Assembly (NCBI GenBank): GCA_963753075.1
Contig: CAVWAR010000017.1
Span: 1,116,001 to 1,180,000, forward strand
From: Prado023 sp963753075
GTDB lineage: Bacteria; Actinomycetota; Actinomycetes; S36-B12; CAIYMF01
Reading direction: 5' to 3'
Length of the DNA stretch: 64,000 nucleotides
The notes beneath the pieces were generated by a model, which had not been told where the DNA came from, ran no database searches, and saw only the letters and a list, made by a program, of their open reading frames with translations. Each line of letters starts with the position of its first letter. The stretch's first letter is position 1. Shown in pieces: positions 1 through 12,088 of this stretch. Position numbers and translations under genes: made by a program.

Positions 1-4052
<4,052 letters not shown>

Positions 4053-4285
4053 TTTGCTACCAGGGCAAGCCCTGGAAACTTGTTAACCTCATTTGATCTC
4101 TGGCAAGACTTCAAGCTGTCTATGCTTGATGTCATTACCAAAGGAATTTCCGTCGTGTTCGACTGGCGTCGACCACAGACGGGGTATTGATAATTTGGCA
4201 TTGACTTTCGGCACGCTGTTGAGTTCTCAAGGAGCGATTGCGCACCTTCGCGTCAGCTTGGCTTTCGCTTGGGGGCAACTCCACT
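4053..4285 (-). other. rRNA operon leader (processing/antitermination region)
   Basis: The transcribed leader between the rrn promoter and 16S. At 4211-4236 the minus strand reads GCTCCTTGAGAACTCAACAG, the boxA-like/processing motif usual in actinobacterial rRNA leaders and related to the CTTGAGAACT element in the 16S-23S spacer. No open reading frame is convincing here. Confidence 0.7.
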
Positions 4286-4314
4286 AACTTAGCCGTTCGT
4301 GGTGCCGGAGTCAA
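4286..4314 (-). promoter_or_regulatory. rRNA operon promoter, -35 and -10
   Basis: On the minus strand a TTGACT -35 (4309-4314) is separated by exactly 17 nt from a TAAGTT -10 (4286-4291), about 235 nt upstream of 16S. Position and spacing fit a housekeeping-sigma rrn promoter. The stretch 4315-4549, between it and the end of tyrS, holds no gene that I can see. Confidence 0.7.
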
Positions 4315-4549
4315 ATCCCGGTCCTGCGCTGCTTGGCCGCGCCGCGACCTGGCTAGTCAGTACTTCTGTTGTCCCTGGGAACAGCGCACGGCGGACCGTT
4401 TGCTGTCTGATCCAGGGCCCTCTGCTTGGGACCGACCGGCCTGCCCATCCGGGACTTACTGGCCGTTCGTTCCTCCCTCGCGGTTGGTGACACGAACTCT
4501 ACGGCAGGTCTCTCGGATCGGTCAAATCTCGCCCCACGGAGCACGAGAT

Positions 4550-4570
4550 CGCCCATGTGGTGGGCGTTTT
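4550..4570. terminator. Possible terminator after tyrS
   Basis: A 6-bp perfect stem CGCCCA / TGGGCG with a 5-nt loop abuts the tyrS stop codon and is followed by TTTT on the plus strand (4567-4570). It could stop antisense transcription, or tyrS reading if it works in both directions. The stem is short, so confidence is limited. Confidence 0.35.
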
Positions 4571-5925
4571 CACGATTCCGGACCCCCGTCGACAGCCTCC
4601 GGGACCGGCAGGAGTCGCACCCCGGAGACGGCGCGCCGCCCGCGTCGCACGACAAGCCAGCCATCCCCCAGCGTGTCGGCCAGCGAGTAGCTCTGGTTGT
4701 CATCGGCGATGCGCGCGTTGTTGACCGACGCGCCACCCTCGGAGATCGTCCGTCGGCCAGCGCCCTTGGAAGGCGCCAAGCCGGCTGCGACAAGCAGGTC
4801 GATGCCGCTGACGGATCCACCGACCGGCAGCTCGACCTCGCCGAACTCCGTCTCGCGCAGGGCGGCATCGAGTGCTCCGGCGGGGACCTCGTGCAGGTCC
4901 CCCGAGCCGAAGAGTGCACGAGATGCAGCCTCGACAGCAGCCAACGCCTCGGCCCCGTGGACCATCTCGGTCAGCTCCTGGGCCAGCGCTCGCTGTGCGG
5001 CGCGGGCGGCCGGGCGCTCAGCGACCTCGACGTCCAGCGCTTCGATCTCGTCCCTGGTGCGGAAGGAGAACATGCGCAGGAAGCCGCAGACATCGCGATC
5101 GTCGGTGTTCAGCCAGAACTGGTAGAAGGCGTACGGACTGGTGAGCTGCGGATCCAGCCACACCGCCCCGCCCTCGGTCTTGCCGAACTTCGTCCCGTCG
5201 GCCTTCATCATCAACGGGGTGGTCAGCCCATGCACGGACTCACCCTCGACCCGGCGCACGAGATCGACACCGGCGACGATGTTGCCGAACTGGTCGGAGC
5301 CGCCGGTCTGGAGTCGGCATCCGTAGCGTCGGAAGAGCTCGAGGTAATCCATCGACTGCAGCAGCACGTAGCTGAACTCGGTGTAGGAGATCCCCTGATC
5401 GGCCAGCCGACGGGAGACCGCCTCGCGGTCGAGCATGCGGTTGACGCTGAAGTGCTTGCCGATGTCACGGAGGAACTCGATGACGGTCATCGGCGCGGTC
5501 CAGTCGTGGTTGTTGACCATCTGTGCAGCCGAGGGGCCGTCGAAGTCGAAGAAGCGCTCGAGTTGCTCGCGGATCCGGTCGGACCACGCAGCGACGACAT
5601 CCGCCTCGTTCAGTGCGCGTTCCGACGAGGGCTTGGGATCACCGATCATCCCGGTCGCGCCACCCACGAGGGCCAACGGCAGGTGCCCGGCGAGCTGGAA
5701 CCGACGCGCCGTCAGCGTCTGCGCCAGGTGCCCGACATGCAGGCTCGGCGCGGTCGGGTCGAAGCCGCAGTACAGGGTGATGGGTCCGGCGGCCAACTCC
5801 TCACGCAGCGCGTCGATGTCGGTGGACGAGGCGATCAGCCCACGCCACGCCAACTCATCGATCACTGCGGCACCGTCGAAGGTGGCGGGCTCCTGGCCCA
5901 CGTGGTCTGAGGTCATGGGCGGCAT
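4570..5925 (-). CDS. tyrS: Tyrosyl-tRNA synthetase
   Basis: Class I aminoacyl-tRNA synthetase that attaches tyrosine to tRNA-Tyr in the cytoplasm. The 451-residue product has the HIGH-type signature HVGH (residues 63-66), the KMSKS-type loop KFGKT (246-250) and a C-terminal S4-like RNA-binding domain ending in GDGWLVVRRGRR. This is the usual TyrS layout and length. The ATG at 5925 is used here; a second ATG three codons later (MTSDH) is equally possible. It lies upstream of and co-oriented with the rRNA operon, but that operon has its own promoter. It is divergent from the cupin gene, with about 40 bp between. Confidence 0.97.
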   Translation of the reverse strand: MPPMTSDHVGQEPATFDGAAVIDELAWRGLIASSTDIDALREELAAGPITLYCGFDPTAPSLHVGHLAQTLTARRFQLAGHLPLALVGGATGMIGDPKPSSERALNEADVVAAWSDRIREQLERFFDFDGPSAAQMVNNHDWTAPMTVIEFLRDIGKHFSVNRMLDREAVSRRLADQGISYTEFSYVLLQSMDYLELFRRYGCRLQTGGSDQFGNIVAGVDLVRRVEGESVHGLTTPLMMKADGTKFGKTEGGAVWLDPQLTSPYAFYQFWLNTDDRDVCGFLRMFSFRTRDEIEALDVEVAERPAARAAQRALAQELTEMVHGAEALAAVEAASRALFGSGDLHEVPAGALDAALRETEFGEVELPVGGSVSGIDLLVAAGLAPSKGAGRRTISEGGASVNNARIADDNQSYSLADTLGDGWLVVRRGRRAVSGVRLLPVPEAVDGGPES

Positions 5926-5965
5926 TGTCCCGCATCAGTGACGCGCCCGGTGCAAGCATGGCCCC

Positions 5966-6340
5966 GTGACTGCCTCCACCACCGGCGCCGGGCACAGCGC
6001 CATCCCTGCCGTCATCCCTGCCGCCACCGTCGACCTGGCGTGGGAGCCCGTCGATCCCGCTCAGGTCGTCTCGGGGAATCCACAGGTCGGCGTGGCCGAG
6101 ATCGCTGCACCGGCCGGGTTCGACGTCGGCGTCTGGGCGCACACCGCGGGAGTGAGCACCGACGTGGAGGCCGATGAGGTGTTCATCGTGCTGTTCGGCC
6201 GCGCCACCATCGAGTTCGCCGACGGAACGGTCCTGGAGGTCGGTCCGGGTGACGTCGGCATCCTGCCAGCGGGGGCACGCAGCCGGTGGACAGTCCACGA
6301 GGACCTGCGCAAGGTCTACGTCCTGAGAGCAGAGGGCTGA
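5966..6340 (+). CDS. Cupin-domain protein (DUF861/Cupin_3-like)
   Basis: A 124-residue single cupin. The stretch from about residue 60 (VFIVLFGRATIEF...DGTVLEVGPGDVGILPAG) is a typical cupin beta-barrel with the G(X)5 and PAG turns, and it resembles the Cupin_3 group that includes ureidoglycine aminohydrolase-like proteins. Few metal-binding histidines are visible in the first motif, so a catalytic role is doubtful. The GTG at 5966 is the only start that keeps the full domain. It stands alone, divergent from tyrS and convergent with argH. Substrate unknown. Confidence 0.8.
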   Translation: MTASTTGAGHSAIPAVIPAATVDLAWEPVDPAQVVSGNPQVGVAEIAAPAGFDVGVWAHTAGVSTDVEADEVFIVLFGRATIEFADGTVLEVGPGDVGILPAGARSRWTVHEDLRKVYVLRAEG

Positions 6341-6371
6341 CACGCTCGGCCGCGTCGGCCGCACCGCCATC

Positions 6372-6386
6372 GGGCAGGCCCTGCCC
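6372..6386. terminator. Hairpin between convergent cupin gene and argH
   Basis: Perfect 6-bp stem GGGCAG-GCC-CTGCCC in the 62-bp gap between two converging genes. No long T tract follows, as is common in high-GC actinomycetes. Position is the main support. Confidence 0.4.
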
Positions 6387-6402
6387 CTTGTCCGCAGTCG
6401 GC

Positions 6403-7881
6403 TCAGGCCAAGGGAACGGGGTTGTCCGCGGCCCACCGTGCCCATCCCGACGTCCGGGACCGCAGGTCCGACAGCTGCTCGCGCACCCGCTCCGGGGCCG
6501 TGCCGCCGAATCGGGACCTCGCCTCCACGGCGGCCTGGGCGGTAAGCCGGTCGCGGACCTCCGGTCGCAGGGCAGGCGAGATGGCGCCCAGCTCCTCGTC
6601 GGTGAGATCCCAGAGCTCGACGTCGCGGGTCTCTGCGGCGCGCACACACGCCCCGGAGATCTCGTGCGCCTCACGGAAGGGCATGCCGTTGCCGACCAGC
6701 CACTCGGCCACCTCCGTGGCCAGGGCGAAGCCCTCAGGGGCGCTGGCAGCCATCCGCTCGGTGTCGAAGCGCAGGGTCGCCACGCTCCCCGCCATAGCAG
6801 GCAGGACCAGCAGCAGGGTGTCGACCGCGTCGAAGGCCGGCTCCTTGTCCTCCTGCAGATCGCGGTTGTAGGCGAACGGCAGCCCCTTGAGGGTGGCCAG
6901 CATCCCGGTCAGGTTGCCGATGAGTCGGCCGGACTTGCCGCGCGCCAGTTCAGCGATGTCCGGGTTCTTCTTCTGCGGCATGATCGACGACCCCGTCGAC
7001 CAGGCGTCGTCAAGGGTCGCCCAGGCGAACTCCCGGGACGCCCACAGGCAGATCTCCTCGCCCAGCCGGGACAGGTGCACCCCGACCATGGCCGCTACGA
7101 ACAGGAACTCCGCCACGAAGTCACGGTCGCTGACGGCGTCGATCGAGTTGGCGATCGGCTCGGTGAAGCCCAGCTCGAGCGCGACCGCATGTGGATCGAG
7201 CTCGAGCGCCGATCCGGCCAGCGCCCCGGCACCGAGCGGGGACAGCGCCGCGCGCCGGTCCCAGTCAGCCAACCGGTCGAGATCCCGGCCGAAGCCATGT
7301 GCGTGCTTGGCCAACTCGTGGCCGAAGGACACCGGCTGGGCATGCTGGAGGTGTGTGAAGCCCGGCGCGATCGTCTCGATGTTGGCCAGCGACTGGTCGG
7401 CGATGGCCTCGACGAGCAGCACCAGCGCAGCAGCGACTGCGCGCGCCTGGTCGCGCAGGTAGAGCCGGAAGTCGGTGGCCACCTGGTCGTTGCGGCTCCG
7501 CCCCGCTCGCAGCTTGCCGCCGACCGTTCCCAGCAGCTCGAGCAACCCACGTTCGATCGCGGTGTGCACGTCCTCGTCGTCGGGCGTCGGCAGGAAGGAT
7601 CCGTCGGCGACCCGCGTTGCCAGCGTCGCGAGTGCGGCGAGCACCTGGTCGTACTCGGCGTCATCCAACAGGCCCGCGCGACGCAGCACGCCGGCATGAG
7701 CCCGCGTCTGCAGCAGGTCGTAGGGGGCCAGCCGCCAGTCGAAGTGGATCGACAGGCTCAGGGCGGCCATCTCCGGCGAGGGGCCGCCGGCGAATCGCCC
7801 ACCCCACAGCCGGGTCGTCGAGGCTGCCGGCTCATCAGGGGCCGTTGAGCCGGCGGGTGGGCTGGACGATGGGTCGGTCAC
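6403..7881 (-). CDS. argH: Argininosuccinate lyase
   Basis: Last step of arginine synthesis: splits argininosuccinate into arginine and fumarate. The 492-residue product carries the fumarase/aspartase superfamily signature GSSIMPQKKNPD at residues 297-308 and the GRSRNDQVATD substrate loop at 127-137. The first 20 or so residues are a Ser/Pro/Ala-rich extension. The start GTG overlaps the argG stop in a GTGA, so the two are translationally coupled. The argG-argH pair ends the arginine cluster. Confidence 0.97.
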   Translation of the reverse strand: MTDPSSSPPAGSTAPDEPAASTTRLWGGRFAGGPSPEMAALSLSIHFDWRLAPYDLLQTRAHAGVLRRAGLLDDAEYDQVLAALATLATRVADGSFLPTPDDEDVHTAIERGLLELLGTVGGKLRAGRSRNDQVATDFRLYLRDQARAVAAALVLLVEAIADQSLANIETIAPGFTHLQHAQPVSFGHELAKHAHGFGRDLDRLADWDRRAALSPLGAGALAGSALELDPHAVALELGFTEPIANSIDAVSDRDFVAEFLFVAAMVGVHLSRLGEEICLWASREFAWATLDDAWSTGSSIMPQKKNPDIAELARGKSGRLIGNLTGMLATLKGLPFAYNRDLQEDKEPAFDAVDTLLLVLPAMAGSVATLRFDTERMAASAPEGFALATEVAEWLVGNGMPFREAHEISGACVRAAETRDVELWDLTDEELGAISPALRPEVRDRLTAQAAVEARSRFGGTAPERVREQLSDLRSRTSGWARWAADNPVPLA

Positions 7882-9089
7882 TCCACGCTCCGGCCCAGGC
7901 GGAGGTCACGGGCCGCCGCCATCTTCGAGGGCAGCCCCCACAGCTCGATGAAGCCCTTGGCCAGCGACTGGTCGAACGTGTCACCGGTGTCGTAGGTCGC
8001 CATGCCGAAATCGTAGAGGGACTCCGGTGACCTCCGGCCGGTGACGATGGCCCGGCCACCCTGCAGCGTCATTCGGACGTCTCCGGTGACAGACTCGTTC
8101 AGGTCGTCGAGGAAGCCGCTGAGCGCACGGCGCAGCGGGGAGAACCAGAGGCCGTCGTAGACCAGCTCGGTCCAGCGCTGCGAGACGCCGCGGCCGAAGC
8201 GGGCCAGATCGCGCTCAACGGTCACCGCAGCCAGCTCCTGGTGCGCGGCGATCAGGGCCATCGCGCCGGGTGCCTCGTAGACCTCGCGGCTCTTGATGCC
8301 CACGAGCCGGTCCTCGACCATGTCGAGACGCCCCACGCCCTGCGCCCCGGCCCGGGTGTTCAACTGCTCGATGGCCTCCAGCATCGTGACCGACTTGCCG
8401 TCGATCGCGACCGGCACGCCGGACGCGAAGGTGATGACGACCTCGTCCGGCTCGCGCGGCGTGTTGGGGTCGGAGGTGTAGGAGTAGATGTCCTCGATCG
8501 GGCCGTTCCAGACGTCCTCGAGGAAGCCGGTCTCGACCGCACGGCCCCACACGTTCTGGTCGATCGAGTACGGCGACTTCTTCGTCACGTCGATCGGAAG
8601 GTTGTGGGCCTCGGCGTACTCGATGGCCTTGTCCCGGGTGAGGGCGAGGTCGCGGACGGGGGCGATGCAGGTGAGGTCCGGGGCGAGGTTGGTGATCCCC
8701 ACCTCGAAGCGGACCTGATCGTTGCCCTTCCCGGTCGAGCCGTGGCTCACCACGGTGGCCCCGTGCTTGCGCGCCGTCGCGACCAGGTGCTTGACGATCG
8801 TGGGCCGGGAGAGCGCGGAGACCAGCGGGTACCGGTCCATGTACAGCGCGTCGGCCTTCAGCGCCGGTAGGCAGTAGTCGTCGGCGAACTCGGCACGTGC
8901 GTCGGCCACCTCGGACTCAACCGCCCCACAGGCCATCGCGCGCTCGCGGATGACCTCGAGGTCCTCGCCGTCCTGCCCGACGTCGACCGCGCATGCGATC
9001 ACCTCGGCACCGGTCTGCTCGGCGATCCATCCGATCGCCACGGAGGTGTCCAGCCCACCGGAGTAGGCCAGTACGACGCGGTCAGTCAT
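7878..9089 (-). CDS. argG: Argininosuccinate synthase
   Basis: Joins citrulline and aspartate, using ATP, to make argininosuccinate. The 403-residue product begins MTDRVVLAYSGGLD, with the PP-loop SGGLDTS of the N-type ATP pyrophosphatase family at residues 10-16. The ATG at 9089 has a GGAG upstream and matches the family start; the frame is open further upstream but without similarity. It is separated from argR by about 205 bp containing its own promoter and ARG-box palindrome, so argGH can be transcribed independently of argCJBDR. Confidence 0.97.
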   Translation of the reverse strand: MTDRVVLAYSGGLDTSVAIGWIAEQTGAEVIACAVDVGQDGEDLEVIRERAMACGAVESEVADARAEFADDYCLPALKADALYMDRYPLVSALSRPTIVKHLVATARKHGATVVSHGSTGKGNDQVRFEVGITNLAPDLTCIAPVRDLALTRDKAIEYAEAHNLPIDVTKKSPYSIDQNVWGRAVETGFLEDVWNGPIEDIYSYTSDPNTPREPDEVVITFASGVPVAIDGKSVTMLEAIEQLNTRAGAQGVGRLDMVEDRLVGIKSREVYEAPGAMALIAAHQELAAVTVERDLARFGRGVSQRWTELVYDGLWFSPLRRALSGFLDDLNESVTGDVRMTLQGGRAIVTGRRSPESLYDFGMATYDTGDTFDQSLAKGFIELWGLPSKMAAARDLRLGRSVE

Positions 9090-9154
9090 TTGTGTCTCCA
9101 TCGTTGTGTGCGCGAGCTTCGTGGCACGCGGAGGCGCGCCTGCGCTACTGGGAT

Positions 9155-9173
9155 GAAGTATACGCATATACAC
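9155..9173 (-). promoter_or_regulatory. Putative ARG box and -10 element of argG
   Basis: A palindrome GTATA-CGCA-TATAC sits here; the 15 nt at 9157-9171 recur exactly upstream of argC (14320-14334). On the minus strand it contains TATACT (9157-9162), a good -10, about 70 nt before argG. Since both sites precede arginine genes and argR is in the cluster, an ArgR operator overlapping the promoter is the natural reading. I infer this from position and repetition, not from a consensus match. Confidence 0.65.
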
Positions 9174-9294
9174 ATGTCGCTGCCCAACCGGCCACGGATC
9201 CAACTGCCCCGCCCGTCGTGGTGGTCGATTCGGCCCATCAGATGCGGCGCATCGACTACCACGGGCGAGAGGTCGCGGGGGCGAGGGCGAGGGA

Positions 9295-9792
9295 TCAGCG
9301 CCGTGGGCCGATGAGACCGAGGATGGCGCCGGCCACGTCCGCTCCCCCGCTGGGCTCGCGCGTGATCAGGATGACCGTGTCGTCGCCTGCGACGGTTCCG
9401 ATCACGTCGGGCCAGTCGGAGCGGTCAATCGCAGACGCGAGGTACTGGGCCCCACCCGGTGGTGTTCGCAGCACGACGATGTTGGCGGAGCTGTCCACGG
9501 CGACCAGTACGTCCTGGGCAACCTTCGCCAGCCGGGCCATGGTGTCGGTGTCGGGTGCGTGCGGACGCGGGTCGCCACCCTCGGCAGGCACTGCGTAGAC
9601 GTGTTCGCCGGCGGCGCTGGCGACCTTGACCGCACCAAGCTCGTCGAGGTCGCGGGAGAGGGTGGCCTGGGTGACGGCGAATCCGTCGGCGGCGAGGAGG
9701 TCCGCGAGCGCGGCCTGCGACGTGACGGGGACCCTGTCGAGCACCTCGACGATGCGCCGATGTCGAGCCGCCTTGGTGTTCGGGATGGTCAT
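9295..9792 (-). CDS. argR: Arginine repressor
   Basis: Arginine-responsive regulator of about the usual family length (165 residues). The N-terminal winged helix-turn-helix (AALADLLAADGFAVTQATLSRDLDELGAVKV, residues about 25-55) binds ARG boxes. The C-terminal hexamerisation domain, with the GDDTVILITRE stretch, binds arginine. The start overlaps the argD stop as ATGA. It probably acts on the shared palindromes before argC and argG. argF, which usually sits between argD and argR in actinomycetes, is not here. Confidence 0.95.
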   Translation of the reverse strand: MTIPNTKAARHRRIVEVLDRVPVTSQAALADLLAADGFAVTQATLSRDLDELGAVKVASAAGEHVYAVPAEGGDPRPHAPDTDTMARLAKVAQDVLVAVDSSANIVVLRTPPGGAQYLASAIDRSDWPDVIGTVAGDDTVILITREPSGGADVAGAILGLIGPRR

Positions 9793-11090
9793 CTCGGCGC
9801 CTCCGGTGGGGCGTGGCCGGCGGCGCCCTGCCCGGGGCCGTGCGGGCCCACGTGGGCGTGTGCATGGGCGCCGGTTGCGGACTCCCCGCCGGAGGACCGG
9901 ATGCTGACCGCCTCGATCGCCAGGGCAATCACGCCGACCCCGTGGGCGACCTCGTCGGCGGTTATGTTCAGCGCAGGAGCGAGCCGGATGACATCGGGGG
10001 CTGGCGCGTTGACCAGGACCCCGGCCTCGCGTGCTGCGAGCTCGACGTCCTTGGCGACAGGGGCGTCCAGAACCACTCCCAGCAGCAGCCCGGCTCCACG
10101 CACCGCCCGCACGCCAGCAACACCGGTCAGCCCCGCGCGGAACTGCTCGCCCCGCTGGGCGACGTTGTCGAGCAGGTGCTCGGACTTGATCGTGTCCAGC
10201 ACGGCCAAGGCCGCGGCCGCGCTGATCGGGTTCCCGCCGAACGTGGACCCGTGCGAGCCAGGCGTGAACACTGGGGCGTCGTCGCCGAGTCGGATCATCG
10301 CCCCGATGGGCAGACCGCCGCCGAGGCCCTTGGCCAGGGTGATGATGTCCGGGTGCGCACCGGCGGCCTCGGAGTCCAGATGCGCCAGCCAGCGACCGGT
10401 CCGTCCGACTCCCGTCTGGACCTCATCGAGGATGAGCAGCGCGCCGACTGCCTCGGTGATCCGACGCGCGGCAGCCAGGTACCCGGGCGGGGGCACAACC
10501 ACCCCGGCCTCCCCCTGGATCGGCTCGAGGATGACCGCCGCGGTGCGCTCGTCGACCGCTGCCTCCAGCTCCTCGACGTCCCCGAACGGGACGAAGTCGA
10601 GCTCGCCGGGCAGCGGACGGAACGGGTCGGCCTTGGCCGGCTGCCCGGTCAGCGCCAGCGCTCCCATGGTGCGGCCGTGGAACCCACCGGTCGCCGCAAC
10701 CATCCGCGTGCGCCCGGTCAACCGCGCCAGCTTGAAGGCAGCCTCGTTGGCCTCGGCCCCGGAGTTGCACAGGAACACGCGCGCACTGCCGCCCGGTGGC
10801 TCGGCCATGGCGGCCAAGCGCTCGGACAGGCGCAGCGCGGGGATGTTGATCGCCAGGTTCGACGTGTGCCCGAGGCGGGCCACCTGATCCGAGACAGCGG
10901 CCACGATTGCCGGGTGCGCGTGGCCGAGGGCGTTCACGGCGATGCCCCCGACGAGGTCCAGATAGCGGCGGTCGGAGTCGTCGGTCACCCACGATCCGGT
11001 GCCGTGCATCAGTGCGATCGGCGGTGTGCCGTAGTTGTCCTGCATCGTGTCGCGCCACTGGGCCACCAGCGGCTTGGGCGCGCTGGTCAC
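9789..11090 (-). CDS. argD: Acetylornithine aminotransferase
   Basis: PLP enzyme that converts N-acetylglutamate semialdehyde to N-acetylornithine. The 433 residues show the class-III aminotransferase pattern: LDEVQTGVGRTG (221-232), the PLP-binding lysine in TLAKGLGGG (Lys254) and the SGAEANE motif (110-116). It is about 30 residues longer than usual because of a C-terminal tail rich in His, Gly and Pro (HAHAHVGPHGPG...) that is unlikely to be part of the fold. The GTG start overlaps the argB stop as GTGA. Confidence 0.95.
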   Translation of the reverse strand: MTSAPKPLVAQWRDTMQDNYGTPPIALMHGTGSWVTDDSDRRYLDLVGGIAVNALGHAHPAIVAAVSDQVARLGHTSNLAINIPALRLSERLAAMAEPPGGSARVFLCNSGAEANEAAFKLARLTGRTRMVAATGGFHGRTMGALALTGQPAKADPFRPLPGELDFVPFGDVEELEAAVDERTAAVILEPIQGEAGVVVPPPGYLAAARRITEAVGALLILDEVQTGVGRTGRWLAHLDSEAAGAHPDIITLAKGLGGGLPIGAMIRLGDDAPVFTPGSHGSTFGGNPISAAAALAVLDTIKSEHLLDNVAQRGEQFRAGLTGVAGVRAVRGAGLLLGVVLDAPVAKDVELAAREAGVLVNAPAPDVIRLAPALNITADEVAHGVGVIALAIEAVSIRSSGGESATGAHAHAHVGPHGPGQGAAGHAPPEAPR

Positions 11091-12007
11091 GACGCACCGC
11101 CCGCGGCGGGGTCCACGTCGGCCAGGACCATGGTGCCGATCCCCTCGGTGGTGAAGATCTCCAGCAGGAGGCTATGGGCCACCCGCCCATCAATCACGTG
11201 CGCACGTTCCACTCCCCCCTCGACCGCACGCAGGCAGGCCTCCATCTTCGGGGCCATCCCCGAGTCCAGATCGGGCAGCAGCTCCTCGAGCTCACCGGCG
11301 CGGATGTCGGCGATCAAGCTCGTGCGGTCCGGCCAATCCGCGAAGAGGCCCTCCACATCGGTGAGCACGATGAGCTTGTCGGCGCCGAGGGCGACGGCCA
11401 GTGCGGATGCTGCGGTGTCGGCGTTCACGTTGAGCACCTGGCCGTCGGCAGCGACTCCGATGGTCGAGATGACGGGGATGAACCCATCGTCGAGCAGGCT
11501 CGTCACGAACTCGGGTCGGACCCCCGTGACGTCGCCGACCAGCCCCAGGTCGATCGGCTCCCCATCGGAACCGACGGTGCGCTGCTCCGCGGCGAACAGC
11601 GCGGCGTCCTCGCCGGAGATGCCGACCGCGAGCGGGCTGTGGGCATTGACCAGCCCGACGAGATCGCGCTGCACCTGCCCGGTGAGCACCATCCGGACGA
11701 CCTCCATGACCTCCGGGGTGGTCACCCGCAGCCCGCTTCGGAACTCGCTGTCCACGCCGAGCCGGCTCAGCATCGCGTTGATCTGCGGGCCGCCGCCATG
11801 CACCACGACCGGTCGCAGCCCAGCCAGCCGGAGGAACACGACGTCCCCGGCGAACGCCTGCTGCAGCTCATGCGAGGTCATCGCGTTGCCGCCGTACTTG
11901 ATCACCACGGTGGCTCCACGGAACTGCTCGAGCCAGGGCAGGGCCTCGGCCAGGACCTCGGCCTTGGCCAGGGCCTCACCGGTCGGGACGGGCCGGGACC
12001 TGCTCAT
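11087..12007 (-). CDS. argB: Acetylglutamate kinase
   Basis: Phosphorylates N-acetylglutamate, the controlled second step of the cyclic arginine pathway. The 306-residue amino-acid-kinase fold shows VVIKYGGNAM near residue 35, VVVHGGGPQIN near 66 and the Asp-containing LTDVEGLF loop. The ATG at 12007 is about 81 bp from the argJ stop, the only real gap in argCJBDR. That gap holds two imperfect direct repeats. Confidence 0.96.
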   Translation of the reverse strand: MSRSRPVPTGEALAKAEVLAEALPWLEQFRGATVVIKYGGNAMTSHELQQAFAGDVVFLRLAGLRPVVVHGGGPQINAMLSRLGVDSEFRSGLRVTTPEVMEVVRMVLTGQVQRDLVGLVNAHSPLAVGISGEDAALFAAEQRTVGSDGEPIDLGLVGDVTGVRPEFVTSLLDDGFIPVISTIGVAADGQVLNVNADTAASALAVALGADKLIVLTDVEGLFADWPDRTSLIADIRAGELEELLPDLDSGMAPKMEACLRAVEGGVERAHVIDGRVAHSLLLEIFTTEGIGTMVLADVDPAAGGAS

Positions 12008-12021
12008 TGGGACACCTCTCC

Positions 12022-12070
12022 GGGGGCGTTCATCAGACTGGCGTGCATTGGGGGACCTTCATCGGACTGG
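12022..12070. repeat. Imperfect direct repeat in the argJ-argB gap
   Basis: Two copies of about 20 nt (12022-12041 and 12050-12070), each with the core TTCATC(A/G)GACTGG preceded by five G. They fill most of the otherwise overlap-tight operon's only spacer. Function unknown; a regulatory or slippage origin is possible. Confidence 0.5.
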
Positions 12071-12088
12071 GACGATCAGGGGCACCGA

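Noticed and set aside
4426..5910. Long open frame opposite tyrS
   Set aside because: Antisense shadow of a high-GC gene; tyrS has all family motifs. The same applies to long antisense frames over argB-argJ, ribBA and fad genes.
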